From Azospirillum brasilense (GTDB lineage Bacteria > Pseudomonadota > Alphaproteobacteria > Azospirillales > Azospirillaceae): a DNA stretch of 64,000 bases. The translations under genes were made by a program, and so were the position numbers. This document shows, one piece after another, positions 1-9,408 of this stretch. A model generated the notes under the pieces. It had not been told where the DNA came from and ran no database searches. It saw only the letters and a list, made by a program, of their open reading frames with translations. Position 1 is the first letter of the stretch. Every line of letters begins with the position of its first letter. The stretch lies in NCBI RefSeq assembly GCF_001315015.1, contig NZ_CP012914.1, positions 1,794,501 to 1,858,500 on the forward strand, written 5' to 3'.

Positions 1-762
1 CGAAAAGAAAATCGCCGCCAGCAGCATGGTGGCGACGATGGTGACGGCGTAGGTTTCGAAGAGGTCGGCGGCCATACCGGCGCAGTCGCCGACGTTGTCG
101 CCCACATTGTCCGCGATCACCGCGGGGTTGCGGGGATCGTCCTCCGGGATGCCGGCCTCGACCTTGCCCACCAGATCGGCGCCGACGTCGGCCCCCTTGG
201 TGAAGATGCCGCCGCCCAGCCGCGCGAAGATGGAGATCAGCGAGGCGCCGAAGCTGAGGGCGACCAGGGCCTCCAGCACGGAGCGGACCTCGATCGGGTC
301 GGTCACGCGGTAGATCATGGTCAGGATGCCGTAATAGACACCCACCCCCAACAGACCCAGCCCGACCACCAGCATGCCGGTGATCGCCCCCGCCTTGAAG
401 GCGATGTCCAGCGCCGGGGCCAAGCCATGGGTCGCCGCCTGGGCCGTGCGCACGTTCGCCCGCACCGACACGTTCATGCCGACATAGCCGGCGGCCCCCG
501 ACAGGACCGATCCGATCAGGAAGCCGATGGCCACATGCAGGCCGAGGAAGGCGCCGAGGATGATGAGAAGCACCACGCCGGCGATGGCGATGGTGGTGTA
601 CTGGCGATTCAGATAGGCTCGGGCGCCCTCCTGCACGGCCGCTGCGATTTCCTGCATGCGGTCGGACCCGGCGGAGGCCGCCATGACTTGCTTGCCCGCG
701 TAGTACCCATACGCCAGGGCCAACAGGCCGCTGGCGATGATGATGACGAACGCTGCTGCCAT
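1..762 (-). CDS. hppA: Membrane-bound proton-pumping pyrophosphatase, N-terminal part (cut by window edge)
   Basis: H+-translocating inorganic pyrophosphatase, an integral inner-membrane pump that couples PPi hydrolysis to proton export. The ATG at 762 opens a 254-codon frame that runs off the left edge, so the C-terminal part is missing. The start follows a G-rich Shine-Dalgarno stretch. Hydrophobic helices alternate with short loops, and the family signatures [11 protein letters not shown] and [16 protein letters not shown], which bind Mg-PPi, are both present. Whether the pump is K+-dependent cannot be told, because the deciding residues lie outside the window. It sits last in the long minus-strand block, after the FliL-like gene with a 205-bp gap, so it may have its own promoter. 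Confidence 0.95.
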   Translation of the reverse strand, partial: MAAAFVIIIASGLLALAYGYYAGKQVMAASAGSDRMQEIAAAVQEGARAYLNRQYTTIAIAGVVLLIILGAFLGLHVAIGFLIGSVLSGAAGYVGMNVSVRANVRTAQAATHGLAPALDIAFKAGAITGMLVVGLGLLGVGVYYGILTMIYRVTDPIEVRSVLEALVALSFGASLISIFARLGGGIFTKGADVGADLVGKVEAGIPEDDPRNPAVIADNVGDNVGDCAGMAADLFETYAVTIVATMLLAAIFFS

Positions 763-895
763 CGGTTCCCCCAAATTCTTATGGTTTCGGGCCCGATTAC
801 CGCCTTGTCGTGAAAACGACCCGTACAAACGAAGGTGGATGACGGGCGAGTTGTTCCTAAAAAGGATGCCGAAGAGAATGGCACAATGCAACAGC

Positions 896-919
896 CGCCG
901 CGCCCGAATAGGCGCGGCG
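896..919 (-). terminator. GC-rich hairpin downstream of the FliL-like gene
   Basis: A perfect 9-bp stem (896-904 with 911-919) with a 6-nt loop lies 49 bp past the stop of the FliL-like gene. There is no clear U tract on either strand, so terminator function is uncertain. Confidence 0.3.
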
Positions 920-967
920 ATTTGGCCGAGGCGCTCCTGACTTTCGGATAGGCTTTTTTAAGAACGG

Positions 968-1432
968 TTACAAATTGCGCTGTGTAACCACCTGAACAAG
1001 AACATTTTGCACCACGCCCTCCCCCACCACTTTCGCAGCGGCGGCAGCGAGTTTTTCTTTTACGGCAATGATGTTGACCAAGTTGCCCGTCATCACCGAC
1101 CGGTCGTCGACGCCCGCGTAGAGGGCCGTCAGGCAGCGATCGAAGACGAGCGGCTGGCGGGCCTGGACATAGGGAACCTTGTCGAGAACCACCTCCAGCG
1201 TAACGACCACAGTCACGAACTGCTCGACCTTCTGCGTGCCGATGGCCGGAACGACAAAGGGAGCCATGCGGACGAAGCCGGTGGGCGGCTTGGGCGGCGG
1301 CTCCTCCTTCTTGGGGGCCGACTCCTCATGCTCGACGAAATACTTGTTGTAGATCATCCAGCCGCCGAAACCCGCACCGCCCAGCAGAAGCAGGCCCAAA
1401 ACCAGCAATATGACGGCCTTGATCACGCCCAT
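968..1432 (-). CDS. FliL-like single-pass membrane protein
   Basis: Protein of 154 residues with one N-terminal transmembrane helix (about 4-27), a Lys/Glu/Pro-rich linker (about 38-52) and a periplasmic domain. The domain layout and the C-terminal pattern (two beta strands, a helix, then a terminal VLVQVVTQ strand) match the FliL family, in which the periplasmic domain surrounds stators at the flagellar base. No flagellar genes are adjacent: the neighbours are thiL and hppA, so a flagellar role is not supported by context. A second, shorter relative without a membrane anchor lies at 11624-12046; their periplasmic domains can be aligned by eye over most of their length. Confidence 0.7.
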   Translation of the reverse strand: MGVIKAVILLVLGLLLLGGAGFGGWMIYNKYFVEHEESAPKKEEPPPKPPTGFVRMAPFVVPAIGTQKVEQFVTVVVTLEVVLDKVPYVQARQPLVFDRCLTALYAGVDDRSVMTGNLVNIIAVKEKLAAAAAKVVGEGVVQNVLVQVVTQRNL

Positions 1433-1533
1433 CCCTTCCCGGATACGGAACGGGTCGAGTCTAGCGCCGCCCTGCTTTCGATTGCGTTAAGCGGAGTCGC
1501 GGGACGACGGCGCTCTGGGAAATGCCGGCGCTG

Positions 1534-2553
1534 TCAGAAATGGTCCCAGCCGCGAGTCGGCAGGTCGAGAACCCGCCCCTGCGGATCGGCCACCGTGACC
1601 TCTCCCGCCGGCCCCTCCAACAAGCGGCCGATGGCCGTCACCGGCACGCCGGTCTCCGCCGACAGGGCGGCGAGCGCTGACGCGGCATCTTCCGCAGCGG
1701 TGAAGAGCAGTTCGTAATCGTCGCCACCGGTCAGAGCCATGGCGAAGCGCACCGGATCGTCGCCGATGACCGACCTTGCGGCGTCCGACAGGGGCACGCG
1801 GCCCGACTCCAGAAGCGCGGCGCAGCCCGATTCCTCGCACAGGTGGCCGAGATCCGCGACCAGACCGTCCGACACGTCCAGGCAGCCGGTCGCCAGTCCG
1901 ACCAGACGCGGCCCCAGCGTGGTCCGCGGATCGGGCCGCCGCAGACGACCCAGCAGTGCGGCGCGCGCCGAGTCGTCGGCCACCTCCAGCGTTCCGTAGG
2001 CGATCCGCAGGCCGAGCGCCGCGTCGCCGATGCTGCCGGTGACGTAGACTCGGTCGCCGGGGCGCCCACCCCAGCGCGGCACCGCCCCGCCCTTCGGCAC
2101 CAGACCGAAGGCGGTCACCGACAGGGTGATGGGACCGGAGGTCGAGACCGAGTCGCCACCCGCCAGGGCGATACCGAACCGGGCCTGATCCTCGCCCAGA
2201 CCGGCGGCGAAGCTGGCCAGCCAGTCCTCGCCCACCGTCTTCGGCAGTGCGGTGACCAGCGTGTAGGCGTAGGGAGCCGCGCCCATGGCGGCGAGGTCCG
2301 ACAGGTTGGTGCGCAGCAGCTTCGCGGCGATGTCGCCGGGCGCGTCGTCGGGGAAGAAATGGACGCCCGCCACCATGGCGTCCGTGGTGACGACCAGTTC
2401 CTGGTCCGGTGGAACACCGAACACGGCGGCGTCGTCGGCAAGCCCGCGGGCGCCCGGGAAACCGGACGCCAGCGGCCTGAAATAGCGGTCGATCCGCCCG
2501 AACTCGCCGAGCGGCTTGCCGGTCGTTTCCCTAGCGGTCTTTGGACTGGTCAC
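1534..2553 (-). CDS. thiL: Thiamine-monophosphate kinase
   Basis: ATP-dependent kinase converting thiamine monophosphate to thiamine pyrophosphate, the last step of thiamine cofactor synthesis. AIR-synthase/PurM fold with the expected signatures: DDAAVF near the N terminus, TTDAMVAGVHFF, DVSDGL and GGDDYELLFT. I place the start at a GTG (2553), giving 339 residues, the usual family length. A longer frame from 2616 would add 21 residues that look nothing like ThiL. The chosen start overlaps the nusB 3' end by 23 bp, consistent with translational coupling. The nusB-thiL order is common in alphaproteobacteria. No TPP riboswitch is visible. Confidence 0.93.
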   Translation of the reverse strand: MTSPKTARETTGKPLGEFGRIDRYFRPLASGFPGARGLADDAAVFGVPPDQELVVTTDAMVAGVHFFPDDAPGDIAAKLLRTNLSDLAAMGAAPYAYTLVTALPKTVGEDWLASFAAGLGEDQARFGIALAGGDSVSTSGPITLSVTAFGLVPKGGAVPRWGGRPGDRVYVTGSIGDAALGLRIAYGTLEVADDSARAALLGRLRRPDPRTTLGPRLVGLATGCLDVSDGLVADLGHLCEESGCAALLESGRVPLSDAARSVIGDDPVRFAMALTGGDDYELLFTAAEDAASALAALSAETGVPVTAIGRLLEGPAGEVTVADPQGRVLDLPTRGWDHF

Positions 2554-3103
2554 GGCTAGGGTCCGGCTGGGCCAGTTCGTCCGGCCGCAACGCCCGGGCC
2601 ACATGGTCGAGCACACCGTTCACCATGCCCGGCTCGCGCGCCGCGAAGAAGGCGTGCGCCACATCCACATACTCGCTGATGAGGATGCGCGGGTGAGTAT
2701 CGTTGTGGACGAACAGCTCATAGGCGCCGGCCCGCAGGATGGCGCGCATCAGCAGTTCCAGGCGGTCCAGCGCGTAGCGCGGCTCCAGGGCCGAGGCCAG
2801 CATGCCGTCCACCTCCGTCCGGCGGTGCGCGGCGCCGCGGACGATGTCGGCGAACAGCTGCGGGTCGGCGGTGACGAACTTCGCCCCGTCGATCTCCTCG
2901 CCCAGCCGGTGATTGACGAACTCGCCGATCACGGATTCCACGGCGATGCCGGTCGGTTCGATCTGGTTCAGGTCGATCTGGTACAGGGCCTGAACGGCGG
3001 CAAGGCGCGCGGCCTTACGCCGGGCCTTGGCCGATCCGCCACCCGTCCGGTTCCGGGAGCCGCGCTTCTGTTTCGCGCGGCCAGCCGCGTCGTCGTTGCT
3101 CAT
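2531..3103 (-). CDS. nusB: Transcription antitermination factor NusB
   Basis: RNA-binding antitermination factor that joins NusE, NusA and NusG on boxA RNA during rRNA transcription. The protein has 190 residues. The first 30 are basic and probably disordered; the all-helical NusB core starts at about residue 28 (ARRKAARLAAVQALYQ) and continues to the C terminus. It lies between ribH and thiL in the riboflavin block, an arrangement repeated across alphaproteobacteria. The 3' end overlaps thiL. Confidence 0.95.
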   Translation of the reverse strand: MSNDDAAGRAKQKRGSRNRTGGGSAKARRKAARLAAVQALYQIDLNQIEPTGIAVESVIGEFVNHRLGEEIDGAKFVTADPQLFADIVRGAAHRRTEVDGMLASALEPRYALDRLELLMRAILRAGAYELFVHNDTHPRILISEYVDVAHAFFAAREPGMVNGVLDHVARALRPDELAQPDPSRDQSKDR

Positions 3104-3136
3104 GATGCTCAGTCTGTCAGGAATTGCACCGCGGGG

Positions 3137-3601
3137 TCACCGCGGATAGAGGCGGAATTGGCGCTTGAGTTCGATCATGTCAAGGCAGGCGCGCGCCGCG
3201 AAACCACCCTTGTTCTTGGCCGTCACCGAAGCCCGCGCCCAGGCCTGCTCGCGGTTCTCCACCGTCAGCACACCATTGCCGATGGCCAGCGCGTAGCGCA
3301 GCGCGAGGTCCTGGAGACCGCGGGCGCTCTCGTTGCAGACGATGTCGTAATGGGTGGTCTCGCCGCGGATCACGCAGCCCAGCCCGACATAGCCGTCGAA
3401 ACGCTTGCGCGCCGTGAAGAAATCCATGGAGCGCAGGGCGTAAAGGATCGCCGCCGGGATCTCCAGGCATCCCGGGACCGAGACGCGCTGGTAGGTGGCG
3501 CCCTCCTTCTCGATCTCGGCGATGGCGCCTTTCACCAGCTCGTCGGCGATGTCCTCGTAGAAGCGGGCTTCCACGATCATCAGGTGGGGCTTTTCGGTCA
3601 T
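3137..3601 (-). CDS. ribH: 6,7-dimethyl-8-ribityllumazine synthase
   Basis: Condenses 5-amino-6-ribitylaminouracil with dihydroxybutanone phosphate to make lumazine, the penultimate riboflavin step. Length 154 is typical. The active-site segment CVIRGETTHYDIVCNESARG, with the catalytic His and substrate-binding loop, is intact. It lies 21 bp downstream of ribB and 33 bp upstream of nusB, inside one minus-strand operon. Confidence 0.96.
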   Translation of the reverse strand: MTEKPHLMIVEARFYEDIADELVKGAIAEIEKEGATYQRVSVPGCLEIPAAILYALRSMDFFTARKRFDGYVGLGCVIRGETTHYDIVCNESARGLQDLALRYALAIGNGVLTVENREQAWARASVTAKNKGGFAARACLDMIELKRQFRLYPR

Positions 3602-3622
3602 CTCGGGTCGCTCGGCTGGCGG

Positions 3623-4747
3623 TTACTGGTCATGCAGGGGAATCGGGCGGTGGCCGAGCACGGTCAGGCCGTACCCCTCCAGCCCGATGATGGACTTCTT
3701 GCGGTTCGACAGCAGAACCATGTCGCGTACGCCCAGGTCCAGCAGGATCTGCGCGCCAACGCCATAATCCCGCAGGGCGGGGGTCGGATTCTCGTGGCCT
3801 TCCAGCCGCGCCAGCACCGATTCGGTCAGACTGTTGGCCATCGGCTCGCGCAGCAGGACGATGACGCCGCGGCCTTCCCGCGCGATCATCTCCATCGAGG
3901 CCTGAAGCTCGCCGTCGCGCGCGGCGCTCTTGTCGCCCAGCACGTCGTCCAGCACCGACAGGGCGTGCATGCGCACCAGCACCGGCTCGTCGCCGGAGAT
4001 GTCGCCGCGCACCAGCGCGATGTGCTCCGCGTAGGCCACCTTGTTGACGTAGACGTACATCTGGAAACGCCCGCCGAAGCGGCTGTCCAGCGTCGCCGCC
4101 AGCTTCTGCTCGACGATCGTCTCGGTGCGGCGGCGATAGGCGATCAGGTCGGCGATGGTGCCCACCTTCAGCCCGTGGAACTGCGCGAACTTCACCAGAT
4201 CCGGCAGGCGGGCCATGGTTCCGTCGTCGTTCATGATCTCGCAGATCACGCCTGCCGCGGTCATGCCGGCCATGCGGGCGATGTCCACTGAGGCTTCCGT
4301 GTGGCCGGCGCGGACCAGCACGCCGCCGTCGCGGGCGAGCAGCGGGAAGACGTGGCCCGGCGTCACGATGGCGTCCGGCCCGGCCGTCGGGTCGATGGCG
4401 ACCTGGATGGTGCGGGCGCGGTCGGCGGCGGAGATGCCGGTGGTGACACCCTCGCGCGCCTCGATGGAGACGGTGAAGGCGGTCTGGTGGCGGGTGCCGT
4501 TCTGCTGCGCCATCAGCGGCAGGCGCAGCCGTTCGATGTGGTTCTGGTCCATGGCGAGGCAGATCAGGCCACGCCCGTACTTGGCCATGAAGTTCACGGC
4601 CTCGGGGGTCGCGCACTGGGCCGGGATGACCAGATCGCCTTCGTTCTCGCGGTCCTCGTCATCGACGAGGATGAACATCTTGCCCTGGCGCGCCTCCTCA
4701 AGGATCTCCTCGGGGCGCGACAGATATTCATGAAACTCGGACGTCAT
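3623..4747 (-). CDS. ribB: Dihydroxybutanone phosphate synthase with degenerate GTP cyclohydrolase II-like domain (RibBX type)
   Basis: The N-terminal domain (about 1-210) is a complete 3,4-dihydroxy-2-butanone-4-phosphate synthase: DDEDRENEGDL (29-39) and RAGHTEASVD (146-155) are intact. The C-terminal half (about 225-374) resembles GTP cyclohydrolase II, but the three zinc cysteines of that enzyme are replaced: the segment at 259-279 reads RMHALSVL..ARDG, with Ser264, Ala277 and Arg279 at the cysteine positions. The EGRG...R active-site block is also altered. This is the pattern of the proteobacterial RibBX variant, in which only RibB activity remains. A separate GTP cyclohydrolase II must be encoded elsewhere. 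The ATG overlaps the ribE stop by 4 bp. Confidence 0.93.
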   Translation of the reverse strand: MTSEFHEYLSRPEEILEEARQGKMFILVDDEDRENEGDLVIPAQCATPEAVNFMAKYGRGLICLAMDQNHIERLRLPLMAQQNGTRHQTAFTVSIEAREGVTTGISAADRARTIQVAIDPTAGPDAIVTPGHVFPLLARDGGVLVRAGHTEASVDIARMAGMTAAGVICEIMNDDGTMARLPDLVKFAQFHGLKVGTIADLIAYRRRTETIVEQKLAATLDSRFGGRFQMYVYVNKVAYAEHIALVRGDISGDEPVLVRMHALSVLDDVLGDKSAARDGELQASMEMIAREGRGVIVLLREPMANSLTESVLARLEGHENPTPALRDYGVGAQILLDLGVRDMVLLSNRKKSIIGLEGYGLTVLGHRPIPLHDQ

Positions 4748-5331
4748 TCCTGCCCTGCCAGCCGTGCGACATACCGCGCGAGCATATCGATTTCCAGGTT
4801 CACCCGGTCCCCGGCCTTCAGCGCGCCGAAGGTGGTCGCATCCTGGGTGTGCGGGATGATGTTCACGCCGAAGCGCGCGCCATCGACCTCGTTCACCGTC
4901 AGCGACACGCCGTCCAGCGCCACAGACCCCTTGGGGGCGATGTACTTCGCCAGATTGGCCGGCGCCTCAAAGGTGAACCGCTTGGATTCGCCGTCGGGGC
5001 GGACATCGACCACGGTGGCGACGCCGTCGACATGGCCGGACACGATGTGCCCGCCCAGCTCGTCGCCGACCTTGAGCGCGCGCTCCAGATTGACGCGCGT
5101 GCCCTCGGCCCAGCCGCCCAGCGTCGTCTTCGACAGGGTCTCGGCGGAGGCCTGCACGGCGAACCAGCCCGGTCCCTTCTCGACCACGGTCAGACAGACG
5201 CCGTTGTTGGCGATGGACGCGCCGATGGGAACCGTCTCCATAGCGAAGACGGTTTCGACGGTGAACCGGGTGTCGCCCTGCCGTTCCACGGCCCGAACGC
5301 GCCCAACATCGGTGATGATTCCGGTGAACAT
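4744..5331 (-). CDS. ribE: Riboflavin synthase, alpha subunit
   Basis: Dismutates two 6,7-dimethyl-8-ribityllumazine molecules to riboflavin. It shows the canonical N terminus MFTGIITDVG and two tandem lumazine-binding barrels (about 1-97 and 98-190). Length 195 is normal. The stop overlaps the ribB start in an ATGA, giving tight coupling. A 113-bp gap separates it from ribD upstream; no FMN riboswitch can be recognised there. Confidence 0.96.
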   Translation of the reverse strand: MFTGIITDVGRVRAVERQGDTRFTVETVFAMETVPIGASIANNGVCLTVVEKGPGWFAVQASAETLSKTTLGGWAEGTRVNLERALKVGDELGGHIVSGHVDGVATVVDVRPDGESKRFTFEAPANLAKYIAPKGSVALDGVSLTVNEVDGARFGVNIIPHTQDATTFGALKAGDRVNLEIDMLARYVARLAGQE

Positions 5332-5444
5332 GGGCCGGCAATTTAGCAGGTTTTCAATCGTGTGAAAGATTCATCCGCACGGCGTGGCACGCAACGGACT
5401 GTTGCGCACGGCACGGTGCCGGACGCCATGAAAATCAGCGTCGC

Positions 5445-6563
5445 TTAACCGCGCCGGACGTAGCTTTCCACGAGGTCGTCCCCGGCCTGCCGCAGGTCGG
5501 TCCGGCGGAATCGCGCCATGCGCTCCAATCCGTCCACCCCGAAGGCATGGACCGCCGGCAGCCCGTCGCCCCCTATGACGGAGGCGGCGCGGAACCATTC
5601 CAGTCGGTCCACCAGATTGGCCCGCAACAGCGAGGCCGCCAGCGTTGCGCCGCCCTCCACCAGCACGCGGGTCAGACCGCGGCGGGCCAGGGCGGCGCTC
5701 GCCGCGACCAGATCCGGCAGCCCCGCGGAGTCGGCCGGCACACGGATGACCTCCAGTCCGCAGTCCTGGAAGACGGCCAGACGGCCGGGGTCCGCGTCCT
5801 CGCGCGTGACGACCCAGGTCGGCACGGGCCGCGCGCCCACGGCCAGCTTCCCGGTCAGCGGCAGGCGCAGCCGGCTGTCCACCACGATCCGTACGGGCGA
5901 ACGATGGGCCAGCCCCGGCAGACGGCAGGTGAGTTCCGGGTCGTCGGCCAGGGCGGTGCGGATGCCGACCATGATCGCGTCGTGAGTGGCGCGCAACCGG
6001 TGTCCCCAGGCCCGCGCCGTCGGCCCGGTGATCCATTGCGACTGGCCGCTGTGGGTGGCGATGCGCCCGTCCAGCGTCGTCGCCGCCTTCAGTGTATAGA
6101 GTGGGCGTTCGTCCTGGATGCGCCGGAAGAAGCCCTCGTTGAGCGTCCAGGCCGCGTCCTCGCAGACGCCGGTGTCCACCGCGATCCCGGCGGCGCGCAG
6201 CCGCTCCAGCCCGCCACCCGCCACCCGCGGGTCGGGATCGCCGCAGGCCACCACCACCCGCGCCACCCCGGCCTCGACCAGAGCCAGAGCGCAGGGTGGA
6301 GTTTTCCCGTAGTGGTTGCAGGGCTCCAGTGTCACATAGGCGGTGGCGCCGCGCGCAGCGCCACCGGCGCGGGCCAGTGCTTCCGTCTCGGCGTGGGGCC
6401 GCCCGCCCGGCTGGGTCCAGCCGCGCCCGACCACCACGCCGTCGCGCACGATGACGCAGCCCACCGCCGGGTTCGGCCAGGTGTTGCCGAGCCCGCGCGC
6501 CGCCAGGGCCAGCGCGGCCCGCATGTGGCGGACATCGTCGGGGTGGATGGCTTGCATCGCCAT
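5445..6563 (-). CDS. ribD: Bifunctional riboflavin deaminase/reductase
   Basis: Catalyses two consecutive steps of riboflavin synthesis: deamination of the diaminopyrimidine and reduction of its ribosyl side chain. The N-terminal deaminase carries the zinc ligands in HAETEAL and in PCNHYGKTPPC. The C-terminal reductase begins at about residue 150 (TLKAATTLDGRIA). I prefer the ATG at 6563, preceded by AGGAGG, giving 372 residues. A GTG at 6584 that overlaps the nrdR stop is the alternative. Confidence 0.95.
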   Translation of the reverse strand: MAMQAIHPDDVRHMRAALALAARGLGNTWPNPAVGCVIVRDGVVVGRGWTQPGGRPHAETEALARAGGAARGATAYVTLEPCNHYGKTPPCALALVEAGVARVVVACGDPDPRVAGGGLERLRAAGIAVDTGVCEDAAWTLNEGFFRRIQDERPLYTLKAATTLDGRIATHSGQSQWITGPTARAWGHRLRATHDAIMVGIRTALADDPELTCRLPGLAHRSPVRIVVDSRLRLPLTGKLAVGARPVPTWVVTREDADPGRLAVFQDCGLEVIRVPADSAGLPDLVAASAALARRGLTRVLVEGGATLAASLLRANLVDRLEWFRAASVIGGDGLPAVHAFGVDGLERMARFRRTDLRQAGDDLVESYVRRG

Positions 6564-6580
6564 GGGCGCCGCCCGCCTCC

Positions 6581-7045
6581 TCACCCGTTCTGGGCTTCGG
6601 GAGCGAGCTGTTCGACGAACTCGTTGAAGTCCGACGCCTCGCGGAAGTCCTTGTAGACCGAGGCGTAGCGGATGTAGGCGACCTGATCGAGCGTCTGGAG
6701 CGCCACCATGATCATCTCGCCGATCTGCTTCGACGGGATCTCGCTCTCGCCGGAGGATTCGAGCTGGCGCACCAGGCTGTTCACCACCCGGTCGATACGG
6801 TCGGCGTCGATCGGGCGCTTGCGCAGGGCAATGCGCATGGAGCGCAGGAGCTTTTCGCGGTCGAAAGGCTCCCGCTGGCCGGTGCTCTTCACCACCGTCA
6901 GCTCACGGAGCTGAACGCGCTCGAAGGTGGTGAAGCGCGCGCTGCAACTGGGGCAGAACCGCCGTCTGCGGATCGCCGAGTTGTCCTCGGTCGGTCGCGA
7001 GTCCTTGACCTGGGTGTCCTCGTGTCCGCAGAACGGGCAGCGCAT
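6581..7045 (-). CDS. nrdR: Transcriptional repressor NrdR
   Basis: Represses ribonucleotide reductase genes by sensing ATP/dATP. Zinc ribbon at the N terminus (CPFC at 3-6 and CPSC at about 31-34), then an ATP-cone domain (about 49-139) beginning [16 protein letters not shown]. Length 154 is typical. It lies between glyA and ribD, the standard alphaproteobacterial position. Confidence 0.96.
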   Translation of the reverse strand: MRCPFCGHEDTQVKDSRPTEDNSAIRRRRFCPSCSARFTTFERVQLRELTVVKSTGQREPFDREKLLRSMRIALRKRPIDADRIDRVVNSLVRQLESSGESEIPSKQIGEMIMVALQTLDQVAYIRYASVYKDFREASDFNEFVEQLAPEAQNG

Positions 7046-7077
7046 GTCCGGCCTTTCCCCTTAGTCGGTCGTGATGA

Positions 7078-8388
7078 TTACAGGGTCGGATAGATGGGGA
7101 AGCGGCGGCACAGCTCGCGCACCTCCTCCCGCACCTTGGCCTCGACCGCCGCGTTGTCGCCGGAGTTGCTGGCGGCCAGACCGTCCAGCGTCTCGACGAT
7201 CAGGCGGCCGACCTGCTCGAATTCGGCCACGCCGAAGCCGCGGGTGGTGGCCGCCGGGCTGCCCAGACGGACGCCGGAGGTGACCATCGGCTTCTGCGGG
7301 TCGAACGGCACGCCGTTCTTGTTGCAGGTCATGCCGGCGTGCTCGAGGCTCGCCTCGGCGGCCTTGCCGGTCAGGTTCTTCGGGCGCAGGTCGACCAGCA
7401 CGATGTGGCTGTCGGTGCCGCCGGAGACGATGTCCAGGCCGCCCTCGATCAGCACCTTCGACAGGGCGCGGGCGTTGTCCAGGACGCTCTTGGCGTAGGT
7501 CTTGAACTCCGGACGCAGCGCCTCGGCGAAGGCCACCGCCTTGGCAGCGATGACGTGCATCAGCGGGCCGCCCTGCAGGCCGGGGAACACCGCCGAGTTG
7601 ATCTTCTTGGCGATCTCCTCGCTGTTGGTCAGCACCATGCCGCCGCGCGGGCCGCGCAGCGTCTTGTGGGTGGTGGTGGTGACCACGTCGGCGTAGGGGA
7701 ACGGGTTCGGGTAGACGCCGCCGGCGATCAGGCCGGCGTAGTGGGCGATGTCCACCATGAAGTAGGCGCCGACCTCGTCCGCGATGGCGCGGAAGCGCTG
7801 GTAGTCGAGGACGCGCGGATAGGCGGAGCCGCCGGCGATGATCAGCTTCGGCTTGTGCTCGCGGGCCAGACGCTCGACCTCGTCGAAGTCGATCAGGTGG
7901 TCGTCACGGCGCACGCCGTACTGCACGGCCTTGAACCACTTGCCCGACAGGTTCGGGGCAGCGCCGTGGGTCAGGTGGCCGCCGGCCGCCAGCGACATGC
8001 CGAGGATGGTATCGCCCGGCTGGAGCAGGGCGAGGTTGACCGCTTGGTTGGCCTGCGACCCTGAGTTCGGCTGGACGTTGGCGAAGCCGCAGCCGAACAG
8101 CTTGCAGGCGCGCTCGATCGCCAGCGTCTCGGCCACGTCCACATACTCGCAACCTCCATAGTAACGCCGGCCCGGATAGCCTTCGGCGTACTTGTTGGTC
8201 ATGACCGAGCCCTGGGCCTCAAGCACCGCCTGGGAGACGATGTTCTCGGACGCGATCAGCTCGATCTGCTCCTGCTGGCGGACAAGCTCGTCGCGCACCG
8301 CGCGGGCCAGTTCGGGATCGGTCTCGGCAAGCGAGGCAGCGAAGAAGCGGCCGATCTCGGCGCGGGGGTCGGCGTTGGTCACGGTCAT
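7078..8388 (-). CDS. glyA: Serine hydroxymethyltransferase
   Basis: PLP enzyme that interconverts serine and glycine and charges tetrahydrofolate with one-carbon units. 436 residues. The PLP lysine is Lys242 in [14 protein letters not shown], and the ring-stacking and phosphate-binding segments (SGSQAN at about 109-114, DIAHYAGL at 213-220) are present. Neighbours are rpiB upstream (54-bp gap) and nrdR downstream (32-bp gap). No glycine riboswitch is seen in the short upstream gap. Confidence 0.97.
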   Translation of the reverse strand: MTVTNADPRAEIGRFFAASLAETDPELARAVRDELVRQQEQIELIASENIVSQAVLEAQGSVMTNKYAEGYPGRRYYGGCEYVDVAETLAIERACKLFGCGFANVQPNSGSQANQAVNLALLQPGDTILGMSLAAGGHLTHGAAPNLSGKWFKAVQYGVRRDDHLIDFDEVERLAREHKPKLIIAGGSAYPRVLDYQRFRAIADEVGAYFMVDIAHYAGLIAGGVYPNPFPYADVVTTTTHKTLRGPRGGMVLTNSEEIAKKINSAVFPGLQGGPLMHVIAAKAVAFAEALRPEFKTYAKSVLDNARALSKVLIEGGLDIVSGGTDSHIVLVDLRPKNLTGKAAEASLEHAGMTCNKNGVPFDPQKPMVTSGVRLGSPAATTRGFGVAEFEQVGRLIVETLDGLAASNSGDNAAVEAKVREEVRELCRRFPIYPTL

Positions 8389-8442
8389 GGCAGGGCAGGT
8401 CCTTGGTTCAGAAAGCAGTCACGGGCCGGGTGAAGGGCCATC

Positions 8443-8874
8443 TCATCCCATCTTGGCGATTCGCCGGCTGTGCCGTTCACCGCCTTCGAAATCGGTCTTC
8501 AAAAAGGCGTCCACGCAATCCTTCGCGATCTCCGCGCCGATGATGCGGGCGCCCAGAGCCACCACGTTCGCGTCGTTGTGCTGGCGCGCGAGGCGGGCGG
8601 TCGTCACGTCATGCACCAGGGCCGCACGGATGCCCGGGTGACGGTTCGCCGCGATGCTGATACCGATGCCGCTGCCGCAGATCAAGACGCCGCGCGCCGC
8701 GCGCTTGTCGTTGATGGCAGCGGCCAGCGCCGTGGCGAAATCCGGATAGTCCACCGATTCCGGACCGTTGCAGCCGAGGTCCAGCACCTCGTAGCCGGCG
8801 TCGGCCAGCCAGGAGGCGATCTGGGCCTTCATCTCGTACCCCGCGTGATCGGACGCGATCGCGATGGTGGTCAT
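8443..8874 (-). CDS. rpiB: Ribose-5-phosphate isomerase B
   Basis: Interconverts ribose 5-phosphate and ribulose 5-phosphate in the pentose phosphate pathway. The ATG at 8874, preceded by GGAG, gives 143 residues, the family norm. The N-terminal IAIASDHAGYEMK and active-site CGSGIGISIAANR are diagnostic. A longer upstream frame to 9162 is rejected because it adds about 96 residues unrelated to the family. It heads the minus-strand rpiB-glyA-nrdR-rib block. Confidence 0.95.
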   Translation of the reverse strand: MTTIAIASDHAGYEMKAQIASWLADAGYEVLDLGCNGPESVDYPDFATALAAAINDKRAARGVLICGSGIGISIAANRHPGIRAALVHDVTTARLARQHNDANVVALGARIIGAEIAKDCVDAFLKTDFEGGERHSRRIAKMG

Positions 8875-9402
8875 GAAAGAAAAACTCCGTGCACGAATAC
8901 GAATGGCGCCGGCCCGGGGAAACACCCGGCGGGGACGGCGGCATGGCGCGCAAGCTACCAGATATCGCCCCGAACCGCCAGAAGGACACAACGCACAGGG
9001 GCTTTGCACCGGACACAGAACCGCAAAGGGGGGATGCCGGGCGTCGGCACGGCGAAGGGGAGCCGATCCACAATGCATGCCGAGAACAAATGTTTCTCTA
9101 TTTCCCGCCACCGTTGACATTAGCGGCCAGTAAGCAGGTCGACCGATTCGGTCTCGCACCACGAATCGGTCAGTTGCGGTGCCCGATTCTCATGGTCTTG
9201 CCTAGCTTCCCCGCACTAGACGATGCCTAAACGTGGGGCAGTGCAGCCGCAGCCCGGCCATTTCCTGCGACATCTGATTTGCCACGCCTTGTAACTTCAT
9301 GCAGTTTGCAAATAACTTAATTCGCTCCTCTCGAAATTATATTGACACCCAAATCACGCTGTGCAACTTGGTTGCTAGGGACAAAATGAAAAATCAGGAC
9401 TA
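8875..9402. other. 528-bp divergent intergenic region between rpiB and mucR
   Basis: I see no gene here. It must hold the rpiB promoter (minus) and mucR promoter (plus). TTGACA hexamers occur at 9114-9119 and 9342-9347, but neither has a convincing -10 partner. A 10-bp inverted repeat is listed separately. The part from about 9290 to 9400 is AT-rich, as expected for MucR target DNA, which makes autoregulation plausible. Confidence 0.5.
9141..9171. repeat. Perfect 10-bp inverted repeat upstream of mucR
   Basis: GACCGATTCG at 9141-9150 pairs exactly with CGAATCGGTC at 9162-9171 across an 11-nt spacer. It may be a hairpin or an operator. No U tract follows, so it is not a clear terminator. Confidence 0.6.
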
Positions 9403-9408
9403 ATGGCA

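Noticed and set aside
5332..5444. Possible FMN riboswitch before ribE
   Set aside because: The gap of 113 bp shows none of the conserved RFN segments, and the gene lies inside the operon rather than at its head.
9114..9142. TTGACA as mucR promoter -35
   Set aside because: No acceptable -10 lies 15-19 bp downstream, and it is almost 300 bp before mucR.
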